Assembly (NCBI GenBank): GCA_003343815.1
Contig: QAKL01000121.1
Span: forward strand, 1 to 8,750
Direction: 5' to 3'
Origin: Clostridiales bacterium
Lineage (GTDB): Bacteria > Bacillota > Peptococcia > Peptococcales > Peptococcaceae
DNA length: 8,750 nt
Part shown: positions 1 to 6,482 of the stretch, one piece after another
Position numbering within the stretch: position 1 is the stretch's first letter
Layout: every line of letters begins with the position of its first letter
The notes under the pieces: generated by a model
Seen by the model: the letters and a program-made list of their open reading frames with translations, nothing else
What the model was told of the DNA's origin: nothing
Databases searched by the model: none
Translations under genes and position numbers: made by a program

Positions 1-3
1 AAA

Positions 4-1023
4 GTGTTGTTTACAGGAGAAGACATCGCAATCGATTTAGGCACAGCCAGTGTGCTGGTTTATGTGAAAAAGAAAGGCATAGTCTTAAATGAGCCCTCAG
101 TCGTGGCTATTGATAATAATACCAAAAAAGTCATCGCTGTCGGTGAATCTGCCCGCGAGATGCTCGGCAAAACCCCCGGCAATATCGTGGCGATCCGTCC
201 TTTACGCGACGGAGTTATCGCTGATTATAATGTTACCGAAAAAATGCTCAAATATTTCATGGACAAAGCCATCGGGAAAAAAAGCTTCTTTAAGCCGCGC
301 GTCATGGTCTGTATCCCCTCCGGCGTCACTTCTGTCGAGGAGCGTGCTGTCAAGCAGGCTGCTTTGGCTGCCGGGGCTAAATCCGCTTATCTGATTGAAG
401 AACCAGTGGCTGCTGCATTAGGCGCAGGCATCGATATTTCCGAGCCGCACGGCAGCATGGTTGTCGATATCGGCGGCGGCACGACCGATATTGCCGTTTT
501 ATCTTTAGGCGGTGTCGTCTGCAGTAAATCCATCCGCGTCGGAGGCGATAAATTTGACGAAGCTATCGTGCGTTATGTCCGCCGCTATTTTAACATGGTT
601 ATCGGCGAGCGCACTGCCGAGGAAGCCAAAAAGGAAATCGGCACCGCTATGCCCGGCGCTCATCCAGATTTAGCTACCGAAATCAAAGGCCGCGATTTAA
701 TGACCGGTCTGCCGAAAGTCATCACCATTACCTCCGAGGAAATCAACAAAGCCATCATCGAGCAGGTCGAGGATATTGTCGCCGCGGTGAAGGAAGTATT
801 GGAGAAAACCCCGCCGGAATTAGCCGGCGATATCATGAACCGCGGCATCGTCATGACCGGCGGCGGCTCATTATTAAACGGACTGGACGAGCTCATCTCC
901 GAGCGCACAGGACTGCCGACTTACATCCCCGAAGGTGCGATTTCCTGTGTAGCATTAGGCACCGGTATGGCTTTGCAGAACTTGAGCGTCTTAGAAAACA
1001 GCAACGCCCGCAACGTGCTTTAA
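4..1023 (+). CDS. mreB: MreB/Mbl-family actin-like rod-shape protein
   Basis: Bacterial actin homologue that polymerises on the inner face of the membrane and positions peptidoglycan synthesis during elongation. At 339 residues it has the usual family length. The nucleotide-binding signatures are intact: phosphate-1 loop DLGTAS at residues 11-16, EEP at 132-134 near the expected catalytic glutamate, phosphate-2 loop DIGGGTTD at 155-162, and adenosine loop TGGGS at 285-289. From memory, wording such as GIVLNEPSVVA, TPGNIVAIRPL and GDKFD is closer to Bacillus Mbl than to its MreB, so 'mbl' would also be a fair name. The GTG start at 4 gives an N-terminus like that of the family (a few residues before the first strand), but its ribosome site lies outside the window, so the start is not fully proven. 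The DUF2974 gene follows after 21 nt, probably in the same transcript. No mreC or mreD is visible. Confidence 0.95.
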   Translation: MLFTGEDIAIDLGTASVLVYVKKKGIVLNEPSVVAIDNNTKKVIAVGESAREMLGKTPGNIVAIRPLRDGVIADYNVTEKMLKYFMDKAIGKKSFFKPRVMVCIPSGVTSVEERAVKQAALAAGAKSAYLIEEPVAAALGAGIDISEPHGSMVVDIGGGTTDIAVLSLGGVVCSKSIRVGGDKFDEAIVRYVRRYFNMVIGERTAEEAKKEIGTAMPGAHPDLATEIKGRDLMTGLPKVITITSEEINKAIIEQVEDIVAAVKEVLEKTPPELAGDIMNRGIVMTGGGSLLNGLDELISERTGLPTYIPEGAISCVALGTGMALQNLSVLENSNARNVL

Positions 1024-1044
1024 AATCTTACCGAGGAGCAAACG

Positions 1045-2208
1045 ATGAGCGAAGAAAATAATATTTTCGATTACCTTGCTTGGCGCGGCGATTTGTCTTT
1101 TATGAAGGACAGTTTCAACGAAATCGACGCCCTCGTCTTTGCCGTCCTTTCTTATTTAAACTGGGACAATGCCGCTAATACCGCTTCTTGGGATGAAACC
1201 ATCGCCCCCGCTTTAAAAATAACTGCCACTCCTATGATTGAAAAAGATGACAAAGCCGAAAGCTTAGGCTTGATCGACAAAGAGCAGATTTTAGAAATGC
1301 TTAAAATTTTAGGCGATACGGAGCGTTTCCAAGAGGTACAGATCGCAGGCTATAGCTACAAATGCGACGAAAAGATAACTTTGCAGTTTGCCGCCGCCAG
1401 CTTTCTTTTACCCAATGACGTCTTGGTCGTTGCTTTCCGCGGCACAGACGACACTTTAGTCGGCTGGAAAGAGGATTTAAACATGAGCTACGCTCCCTTT
1501 GTCCCGGCGCAGGAGGAGGCCAAAAAATATTTGCATCAGGCAGCCGCAGCCTACCCAGAGCGCCATATCTACATTACCGGTCACTCCAAAGGCGGCAATC
1601 TGGCGATTTATGCCGCAGTTAATGCCGAAAGCGCGGCAAAAAATCGCATTTTAGGCGTTTATAACAACGACGGTCCCGGTTTCCACCACGAATTTTTAAC
1701 CACTGAGGCTTACAAAAGTATGTCTCATTTGCTCCATACATTTATCCCCAACTCTTCCGTCGTCGGAATGCTTTTGGAGCATGAGGAGTCCTATCAAGTT
1801 ATCGCCAGCACGGCGAAAGCTTTTTTGCAGCACGCGCCCCTTTCCTGGGAGGTATTGGGCACCAAATTTGTCTATTTAGAGGAGCGCTCCGAATTCGGCA
1901 AGCACAGCGACGCTGTCATCAGTAATTGGCTCGCGACCTGCTCCGATGCGGAAAAAGCCGAATTCGTCGATGCATTATTCGATATCTTAGCCTCCGGACG
2001 CGCCAAGAGTTTGCGCGAAATAACCGAGGGCGAATTTTTTGTCCACTGGTGGCACATGCTGAAAACCTATAGCGGCATGGATAAAGAAAAACGCGAGCTG
2101 TTAAGCAATTTGCTCAAGCGTTTAATGATTGAGTTAAAAAACGAAGCTGTCCGTGACAATAAATTTTTAAAGAAACGCTCTCTAAGCGAAAAAAGTCCTC
2201 AAAACTAA
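1045..2208 (+). CDS. DUF2974 (Mbeg1-like) predicted alpha/beta-hydrolase
   Basis: Predicted lipase-class-3-like serine hydrolase of 387 residues. The substrate is unknown. The N-terminal stretch at residues 5-40, with DYLAWRGDLSF followed by FNEID, is the typical opening of the DUF2974/Mbeg1-like family. AFRGT at 130-134 resembles the lipase-3 oxyanion region. GHSKGG at 179-184 is the nucleophile elbow with Ser181. NDGPGF at 208-213 supplies a likely acid, Asp209. The catalytic histidine is less clear; His263 in QHAPLSW is one candidate. There is no signal peptide or membrane segment, so it should be cytoplasmic. The ATG at 1045 is well placed, with GAGGAG at 1033-1038 and a 6-nt spacer. It lies 21 nt behind the actin gene, which suggests a shared transcript and possibly an envelope-lipid role, but that is inference. 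Its last codons form the left arm of the operon terminator. Confidence 0.88.
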   Translation: MSEENNIFDYLAWRGDLSFMKDSFNEIDALVFAVLSYLNWDNAANTASWDETIAPALKITATPMIEKDDKAESLGLIDKEQILEMLKILGDTERFQEVQIAGYSYKCDEKITLQFAAASFLLPNDVLVVAFRGTDDTLVGWKEDLNMSYAPFVPAQEEAKKYLHQAAAAYPERHIYITGHSKGGNLAIYAAVNAESAAKNRILGVYNNDGPGFHHEFLTTEAYKSMSHLLHTFIPNSSVVGMLLEHEESYQVIASTAKAFLQHAPLSWEVLGTKFVYLEERSEFGKHSDAVISNWLATCSDAEKAEFVDALFDILASGRAKSLREITEGEFFVHWWHMLKTYSGMDKEKRELLSNLLKRLMIELKNEAVRDNKFLKKRSLSEKSPQN

Positions 2209-2225
2209 TTGAGGACTTTTTTCTT
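2189..2225 (+). terminator. Intrinsic terminator of the mreB-hydrolase operon
   Basis: A perfect 14-bp stem (2189-2202 with 2209-2222) has a 6-nt loop, and its right arm ends in a run of six T. The hydrolase stop codon at 2206-2208 lies in the loop, so the hairpin overlaps the coding end. Confidence 0.9.
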
Positions 2226-2228
2226 GAG

Positions 2229-2261
2229 AAAAAGCCTGCAAAAGAAAACTTTTGCAGGCTT
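2229..2261 (-). terminator. Intrinsic terminator of the surface-protein unit
   Basis: A perfect 13-bp stem (2232-2244 with 2249-2261) encloses an AAAA loop (TTTT on the minus strand). Read on the minus strand it begins 27 nt after the stop codon of the large secreted protein and ends in a run of five T before a C. It sits directly beside the plus-strand terminator at 2189-2225, so both convergent units are insulated. Confidence 0.85.
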
Positions 2262-2288
2262 CTTGATGCGGGCTGTGGGATAATTCAA

Positions 2289-5200
2289 CTATTTTTCGAT
2301 CGTTACCGTGCGCGTTTGTCCGTCCCAAACTACACTTGCTCCTAATTCCTCTGCGACGAAACGAATCGGCACATAGGTGCGATTATCGATAATCAGCGGA
2401 GCTGCGCCGTATTTTGCCAAAACCGTGCCGATTTTTAGCGTAATCATCTGTTCGTCGATTTTTAGCGTCACACTTCTTTCCTTAGCGTTCCACTCGGCGC
2501 TGCCGCCCAAGCTTTCAGTGATCGCTCTAATCGGCACATAAGTGCGATTGTTCATGATTACAGGTGCCGCATCGAGCATGATACTTTTGCCGTCTGCCGT
2601 CATGCTCTTTTGCCCGATAGTCATAATAATCGTCTGTTTCGTGCTTGGTTTCACGTCTTTCTGCGCAAAGTTTGCCTGTACCTTGACATCGCCCGCAGGC
2701 ATGATAAAGGTATATTTATTGCCGTTCTTGGTTAATTTGAGGCTTTCACCGCTTGTGGCGGCAGTGATCGAGGATAACTCATAGCCTGTTTGTGGGGTTG
2801 CGGTAATAGTGATGGTGGTTCCGGCGGAGGTGGTAGTATGGCTTGCGCTTAAAGTGCCTCCGTCAGTTTTGTTTAAAGTAACGGTATAATTATCATTGGT
2901 GACTCCGCCGCCACCGCCGCCCGAGCTTTGCTGCGGTTTTTTCGTGCAGACGAACTCGCTCAATAACCAGAGCTGCTCGTCATAGCCATAATCTATATCA
3001 TCTCCCTGGATATAATCTTGCTCCTGCTCCGACCATACTTGAGTAACAGCCGAATAAGGCATTGCCTCAGCCTGACGAGTCTTGCCGTCAGTGGTTATGA
3101 TGCTCATCTTGGCCCCTGGCAAGCTCTCCCCGTTTTCCGTCACTGTTTTAAAGGCATAGGTACCGTTTTTCGGAGAAACAGAAACTCTGCAGGCGTATGT
3201 TTTGCCTAATTCAAAAGTATCATTCGCATCCATATCTTTATAGTTTTTTCCGTTACCGCTATCTCCTACCTCAAACCAGTCAATATTACCGTCATTATTG
3301 AAATCTCTAATCAAGACCTCACCCTCGCTGACACGAGCGCCATCTGTCTGCGGATGCTCGCCGACATACGGCGCACTGATGCCGCTTATCGTTATTTTAT
3401 CAATGATCGTCTGATTTTCAGGCTTGGTTAAAGGAGCGGGCGACAACTTATAATACGGCTGGATTGTCTTGTATGCCTTACTGTTGAACGCCATATACAC
3501 CGGTTTGCCGTTAAAGGTTATGTTTTCTTTCTTTAAACCGGAAACATCATACCCGTCATAATGAATCTCCAAGAACAAGTAATAGTCATAGCCGTCTTTT
3601 AAATAAAACGATTTATAATAAGGGAAGAAATACGAACTTTCCCTATCATAGTATCTGTCGCGAGGCTCTCCTTTTTCATAAATCTCAAAGTGAGGTGTGA
3701 ATTTCAATTCAGGCGTTACCTTAATATTAAAGTTTTCCAGTACCTCACCGTAAACCGCGCCATACTTAAATGCACTTTCGTCAAAAGTGATCTCGATCTT
3801 GTCAATCTTCTCAAGCGCCGACTGCAACTGCGGTAAATTGTATTGAATCTCAACTTTATTCTCAAGCTGAGATAAAGCACGGATCGGATTACCGTCAACG
3901 GTGACATTTTCCTTTTGCAGATCTCTGGTATCAAAATCCACATAATTGACCGTAATATATGCGCGGTAATTCTTATCACTGCTGAAAACAGTATCGGTCG
4001 TCGGATTGTCATCGACTTTCCACGTTTCAGCATCGTAATTGTAGATTTTTACACTGATATCCTTAATATTACTGTCCTCGGCCGTCACGCGGAAATCGGC
4101 GACATTACCGCCTGCCGTATAGCCTACAGTCGCAAGCTTTAATTCCGCTTTGCTGTACATATAGAAGCAGTCGACCGTCACAGGGGTAGTCGTTGCCAGC
4201 TTCTTGATCCCGATACGGACATTTTTCCCGGCGTAATCCTCTCCCGAAAGAGGAATCGTATATTTCGTCCAGCGTTTACCGTGCTTAATCTGCTTAGAAT
4301 CCTGCGCCGTATACTCCGCGCTCGTTAACTCCGTCGAAGTTTTACCGTCGTCAGTCGAAAGGAGGATTTTCGCGTTTTCCCCAGCTGTACTTACAAAATT
4401 TATTCCCATGAAAGTCAGCATGTATTCTTTGTCTGCTGCTATCGTGGTCGCTTGCGTCCAAATGGTGGTATTTTGCGCATCTTTGCTATTGGAACCGATA
4501 CCGCCGAAAAACGCCGCCTCACCGTCATGACGGCCACCGGTAGCCGAAATACTCCAGCCCTTACTCTTATCGCTCCACAAACCATTTCCGTTCTCATCAA
4601 CATTCAGCCAGCCAGTAGGATAAGCGGTGCTGTTTGCGTCCAGATCTCCGCCTACCGTCCAATCTTGCGTCCAGCCTGTCGGTAAATCATGCGCATCGAC
4701 ATCGGCTACAGCAGTAAAGTTTTTCTGAACCTCTGCTATTTTACCGACAGTCGGAGTCTCTATTCTCTCTCCATTAACGGTAAAAGAAGTAGTATTGTCA
4801 AAAATATACCCTTCTTTATCAGGCTTGATCTCTATCACAAGCTTATACTTCTCGCCCTCGACAAATGTCTCTGTATCGGATAATATGTCAACATTCTGCC
4901 CAGTAGTAGCCCAATAGCAGGCTCCTAATGCCACTTCATTGTTATATTCACCCGCATCATATCTCACTGTATAATCACTTATTTTTTTCCCTGCCAGCGG
5001 TGCTGCCGCAGTCTTTGAAGTAGATTTATCGACCAGTTTTATCGCCACAGAGGGAATTACGATATCCTGCTGTGTCTCATCCTGAACTATGGTGAAAGCG
5101 ACATCACTATCCGGCATCAAGAAATGAAAGCCGTCCATGCCCCATTTATTCACCGGCTCCAATTTTAAATCGCTCGGTGAAAACTTGGAAAATACGTAGC

Positions 5201-5780
5201 CGGTATTGCAAAAGACGAATACCTCCTGCCTTGCTTTCGGCGCATAAGTAGCTGAATGGTCGCACAGCATCGCACTGCCGCCGCTTGCGTCAGTCCTATT
5301 TTTAAAGGTGATACTGTGGCTTTGGGTATCTTCTGCCTTAGTCCATATCGTCAAATCAATTGTACCGTCTTGATTTTCACCTTTACCTGGATTAACAGAT
5401 AAAATTTGTCCGCAAGTATAAAAACCAACTTTCATTGCCATAAGATCTACCGTCACGCCCTCTTTCGGCGTCAAAGTGATAATGCAAGTATAATTTTCAT
5501 TTGCAGTAAATCTGTCAGTTCCCGTCAACTGCGCATTACTGCCGTTTTTCCACACTATCTTGCTTACTGTGTAGTCTGAGCTTTCCTCCTCTAAGTCCTT
5601 GCCGTAGGCTTTGATGTCTAAATAATCCGCTACCCTATCGCCTGCGATAGGCTCTTTATAGCCTACGATAATAATATTCGGCTCAGTTTCGGTCGTCTCA
5701 TCCGCATAGACTGCCATCGGCATTAACGACAGTAAAAGCGCCAAGCATAAAACTATGCTCAAAATCTTTTGCTTGCCCAT
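2289..5780 (-). CDS. Large secreted modular surface protein with C-terminal stalk domain
   Basis: Secreted protein of 1163 residues with no recognisable enzyme domain; an adhesive or structural surface role is inferred. Residues 1-26 form a signal peptide (MGKQK, hydrophobic core, likely cut after AVYA). Five degenerate modules of roughly 100 residues lie at about 34-126, 242-345, 546-635, 659-765 and 791-890. A jelly-roll-like domain at 366-545 resembles cleaved-adhesin domains (LPTGW, DENGNGLW, STDDGKT, then an AGKNVRIGI strand). InlB-B-repeat-like domains occupy about 154-235 and 964-1039; the second ends in FIMPAGDVKVQANF. A hexaglycine linker is at 954-959. A stalk domain (copper amine oxidase N-terminal-like) at about 1049-1162 has NRTYVPIR twice, at 1078 and 1133. 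An EF-hand-like loop is at 826-837, and the mature part has eight cysteines. No LPXTG motif or SLH domain is seen. The start is supported by AAGGAG 11 nt upstream plus a nearer GAGAGG. It probably shares a transcript with the DUF2442 gene. Confidence 0.9.
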   Translation of the reverse strand: MGKQKILSIVLCLALLLSLMPMAVYADETTETEPNIIIVGYKEPIAGDRVADYLDIKAYGKDLEEESSDYTVSKIVWKNGSNAQLTGTDRFTANENYTCIITLTPKEGVTVDLMAMKVGFYTCGQILSVNPGKGENQDGTIDLTIWTKAEDTQSHSITFKNRTDASGGSAMLCDHSATYAPKARQEVFVFCNTGYVFSKFSPSDLKLEPVNKWGMDGFHFLMPDSDVAFTIVQDETQQDIVIPSVAIKLVDKSTSKTAAAPLAGKKISDYTVRYDAGEYNNEVALGACYWATTGQNVDILSDTETFVEGEKYKLVIEIKPDKEGYIFDNTTSFTVNGERIETPTVGKIAEVQKNFTAVADVDAHDLPTGWTQDWTVGGDLDANSTAYPTGWLNVDENGNGLWSDKSKGWSISATGGRHDGEAAFFGGIGSNSKDAQNTTIWTQATTIAADKEYMLTFMGINFVSTAGENAKILLSTDDGKTSTELTSAEYTAQDSKQIKHGKRWTKYTIPLSGEDYAGKNVRIGIKKLATTTPVTVDCFYMYSKAELKLATVGYTAGGNVADFRVTAEDSNIKDISVKIYNYDAETWKVDDNPTTDTVFSSDKNYRAYITVNYVDFDTRDLQKENVTVDGNPIRALSQLENKVEIQYNLPQLQSALEKIDKIEITFDESAFKYGAVYGEVLENFNIKVTPELKFTPHFEIYEKGEPRDRYYDRESSYFFPYYKSFYLKDGYDYYLFLEIHYDGYDVSGLKKENITFNGKPVYMAFNSKAYKTIQPYYKLSPAPLTKPENQTIIDKITISGISAPYVGEHPQTDGARVSEGEVLIRDFNNDGNIDWFEVGDSGNGKNYKDMDANDTFELGKTYACRVSVSPKNGTYAFKTVTENGESLPGAKMSIITTDGKTRQAEAMPYSAVTQVWSEQEQDYIQGDDIDYGYDEQLWLLSEFVCTKKPQQSSGGGGGGVTNDNYTVTLNKTDGGTLSASHTTTSAGTTITITATPQTGYELSSITAATSGESLKLTKNGNKYTFIMPAGDVKVQANFAQKDVKPSTKQTIIMTIGQKSMTADGKSIMLDAAPVIMNNRTYVPIRAITESLGGSAEWNAKERSVTLKIDEQMITLKIGTVLAKYGAAPLIIDNRTYVPIRFVAEELGASVVWDGQTRTVTIEK
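2361..2549 (-). repeat. Duplicated stalk-domain half within the surface-protein gene
   Basis: The 24-nt segments 2361-2384 and 2526-2549 are nearly identical and both encode NRTYVPIR. They lie 165 nt (55 codons) apart. The surrounding residues also align (P-x-I-x-NRTYVPIR, then E-x-LG, then W, then V-T), as expected for the two halves of a copper-amine-oxidase-N-like stalk domain. Confidence 0.8.
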
Positions 5781-5801
5781 TTTCCTCTCATCTCCTTATC
5801 T

Positions 5802-6050
5802 TCAAATAGCTCTCTGTCCCTCTTCCGCCATCTGCAAAAGCTCATCGTGAGATATTTCCACATCTCCGAAACGTACAAAGATACCGTTTGTGACTGCACT
5901 TTGCCACACGCGCGGATTTTTCAGTGCGCAGAAGCGCATCCTGTCCAGATATGGCTTGATATCTAACAAAAGCCTGCTGCCGGAATTAAAATCCACCTGC
6001 AAAATATACTCCTCCAATGGCTTGACTGCGGAAATATATTTTCTCTGCAT
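5802..6050 (-). CDS. DUF2442 domain protein
   Basis: Small protein of 82 residues that matches the DUF2442 pattern from memory: a V-x-P-L-x-x-Y start, then V-x-F-x-S-G, then LLDIKPYL, then FCALKNP, and near the end VRFGDVEISHDEL. The biochemical function of the family is not established. Elsewhere its members often sit beside DUF4160 proteins in toxin-antitoxin-like pairs, but no such partner is visible here. I chose the ATG at 6050: GGAGGG lies 7 nt upstream, whereas a GTG two codons earlier (6056) would leave only about 1 nt of spacing. The gene ends 21 nt before the start of the large secreted protein on the same strand, so the two are probably co-transcribed. Whether they are functionally linked is unknown. 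Confidence 0.8.
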   Translation of the reverse strand: MQRKYISAVKPLEEYILQVDFNSGSRLLLDIKPYLDRMRFCALKNPRVWQSAVTNGIFVRFGDVEISHDELLQMAEEGQRAI

Positions 6051-6089
6051 CCCCACTCCCTCCTATCGCAAATCTACTTTCACATTTTT

Positions 6090-6098
6090 AGGATAGCA
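6090..6098 (-). promoter_or_regulatory. Possible extended -10 for the DUF2442/surface-protein unit
   Basis: On the minus strand TGCTATCCT reads as TGn followed by a -10 with 4 of 6 consensus bases. It would start transcription near 6083, about 33 nt before the ATG. No good -35 lies 16-18 nt upstream, so this rests on the extended element only. Confidence 0.3.
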
Positions 6099-6115
6099 AA
6101 AGTTTTTGGAAAAAT

Positions 6116-6136
6116 ATATTAACCTTTGGTTAATAT
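6116..6136. repeat. Perfect 21-bp palindrome, candidate operator
   Basis: ATATTAACC and its exact inverse complement GGTTAATAT flank a TTT spacer (6116-6124 and 6128-6136). It lies upstream of the possible minus-strand promoter at 6090-6098. The symmetry and size suit a dimeric DNA-binding protein, but the regulator is not known. Confidence 0.5.
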
Positions 6137-6178
6137 TTCAGCATTTCTTCACAAATTTTTCTTTTACCTGCAGAAACG

Positions 6179-6223
6179 CAAAAAAGCAAAGACGCGATTG
6201 GCAGACGCGTCTTTGCTTTTTTG
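6179..6223. terminator. Strong bidirectional terminator-like hairpin without an obvious gene
   Basis: An 18-bp perfect stem (6179-6196 with 6206-6223) includes GCAAAGACGCG and has a 9-nt loop. T-rich ends occur on both strands (six T at 6217-6222 on the plus strand, and likewise on the minus). It stands between divergent genes, so no annotated transcript ends here. Confidence 0.75.
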
Positions 6224-6224
6224 G

Positions 6225-6242
6225 ACTTTGCAGAGGCAAAGT
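6225..6242. repeat. Small inverted repeat next to the orphan hairpin
   Basis: ACTTTGC (6225-6231) and GCAAAGT (6236-6242) form a 7-bp stem with an AGAG loop. The CTTTGC/GCAAAG arms repeat sequence from the neighbouring 18-bp stem, so alternative pairings between the two hairpins are possible on paper. Confidence 0.45.
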
Positions 6243-6307
6243 ATATGAAATTGAGTTTGAAAGCTTGAAAAAATGTATTTTTTTACCTATTTTCTTTGTT
6301 AAAACTC

Positions 6308-6336
6308 TTGCCAAACGGATAATTTTTTGGTATACT
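6308..6336 (+). promoter_or_regulatory. Housekeeping-type promoter for the small DUF6514-like gene
   Basis: TTGCCA at 6308-6313 (5 of 6 consensus) and TATACT at 6331-6336 (5 of 6) are separated by exactly 17 nt. The predicted start near 6343 gives a leader of about 140 nt before the ATG at 6483. Confidence 0.65.
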
Positions 6337-6346
6337 TTTTATATTA

Positions 6347-6360
6347 TGTAAAATATTACA
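6347..6360. repeat. Inverted repeat at the start of the leader, possible operator
   Basis: TGTAA and TTACA flank AATA, centred about 10 nt after the predicted transcription start. The position would suit a repressor site. The region is AT-rich, so chance is a real alternative. Confidence 0.3.
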
Positions 6361-6421
6361 AAGATATTCTTTTAGATGCTGGTCAGAAACATTCCCTCTA
6401 AATTCTCATCTCTGTCTTGAC

Positions 6422-6459
6422 ATATCTTTTGTTTATCTGCGCATTTGCGCTCAAGATAT
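6422..6459 (+). repeat. Two-part leader hairpin just upstream of the ribosome site
   Basis: The outer arms ATATCTT (6422-6428) and AAGATAT (6453-6459) enclose inner arms GCGCA (6439-6443) and TGCGC (6446-6450). The inner loop is only 2 nt and would need some opening. The structure ends 7 nt before the AAAGGAGG ribosome site. Confidence 0.35.
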
Positions 6460-6482
6460 ATATTTTAAAGGAGGAAATTTGT

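Larger units (their letters stand above)
6051..6482. other. Divergent intergenic region with regulatory structure
   Basis: About 430 AT-rich nt separate the minus-strand DUF2442 unit from the plus-strand small-protein gene. I see no convincing gene in it. It holds a possible minus-strand extended -10, a 21-bp palindrome, a strong terminator-like hairpin, a second small hairpin, a plus-strand housekeeping promoter and a long leader, each listed separately. Confidence 0.7.

Noticed and set aside
3230..3270. A full dockerin domain at residues 826-857
   Set aside because: Only the first loop fits the calcium motif. The second acidic segment lacks the glycine and the final acidic residue, so only a single loop is claimed.
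3716..4033. A 105-codon minus-strand frame inside the surface-protein gene
   Set aside because: It is an alternative frame of a long gene whose own frame has a signal peptide and recognisable domains. It is rich in arginine and leucine, as shadow frames often are.
5745..5747. Cys12 in the signal sequence as a possible lipoprotein site for the surface protein
   Set aside because: The preceding residues (I-V-L) do not form a lipobox, and the hydrophobic core continues after it. Cleavage after AVYA at residue 26 fits better.
5769..5966. Plus-strand open frame opposite the DUF2442 gene
   Set aside because: It is antisense to a recognisable family member, has no ribosome site, and has an unremarkable sequence.
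6106..6351. An 81-codon plus-strand open frame starting with TTG in the divergent intergenic region
   Set aside because: It lacks a ribosome site, runs straight through the 18-bp terminator-like hairpin, and the translation shows no family resemblance.
6417..6422. Perfect TTGACA that could be a -35 for the small-protein gene
   Set aside because: No acceptable -10 lies 16-18 nt downstream, and it overlaps the leader hairpin. The promoter at 6308-6336 is much better.
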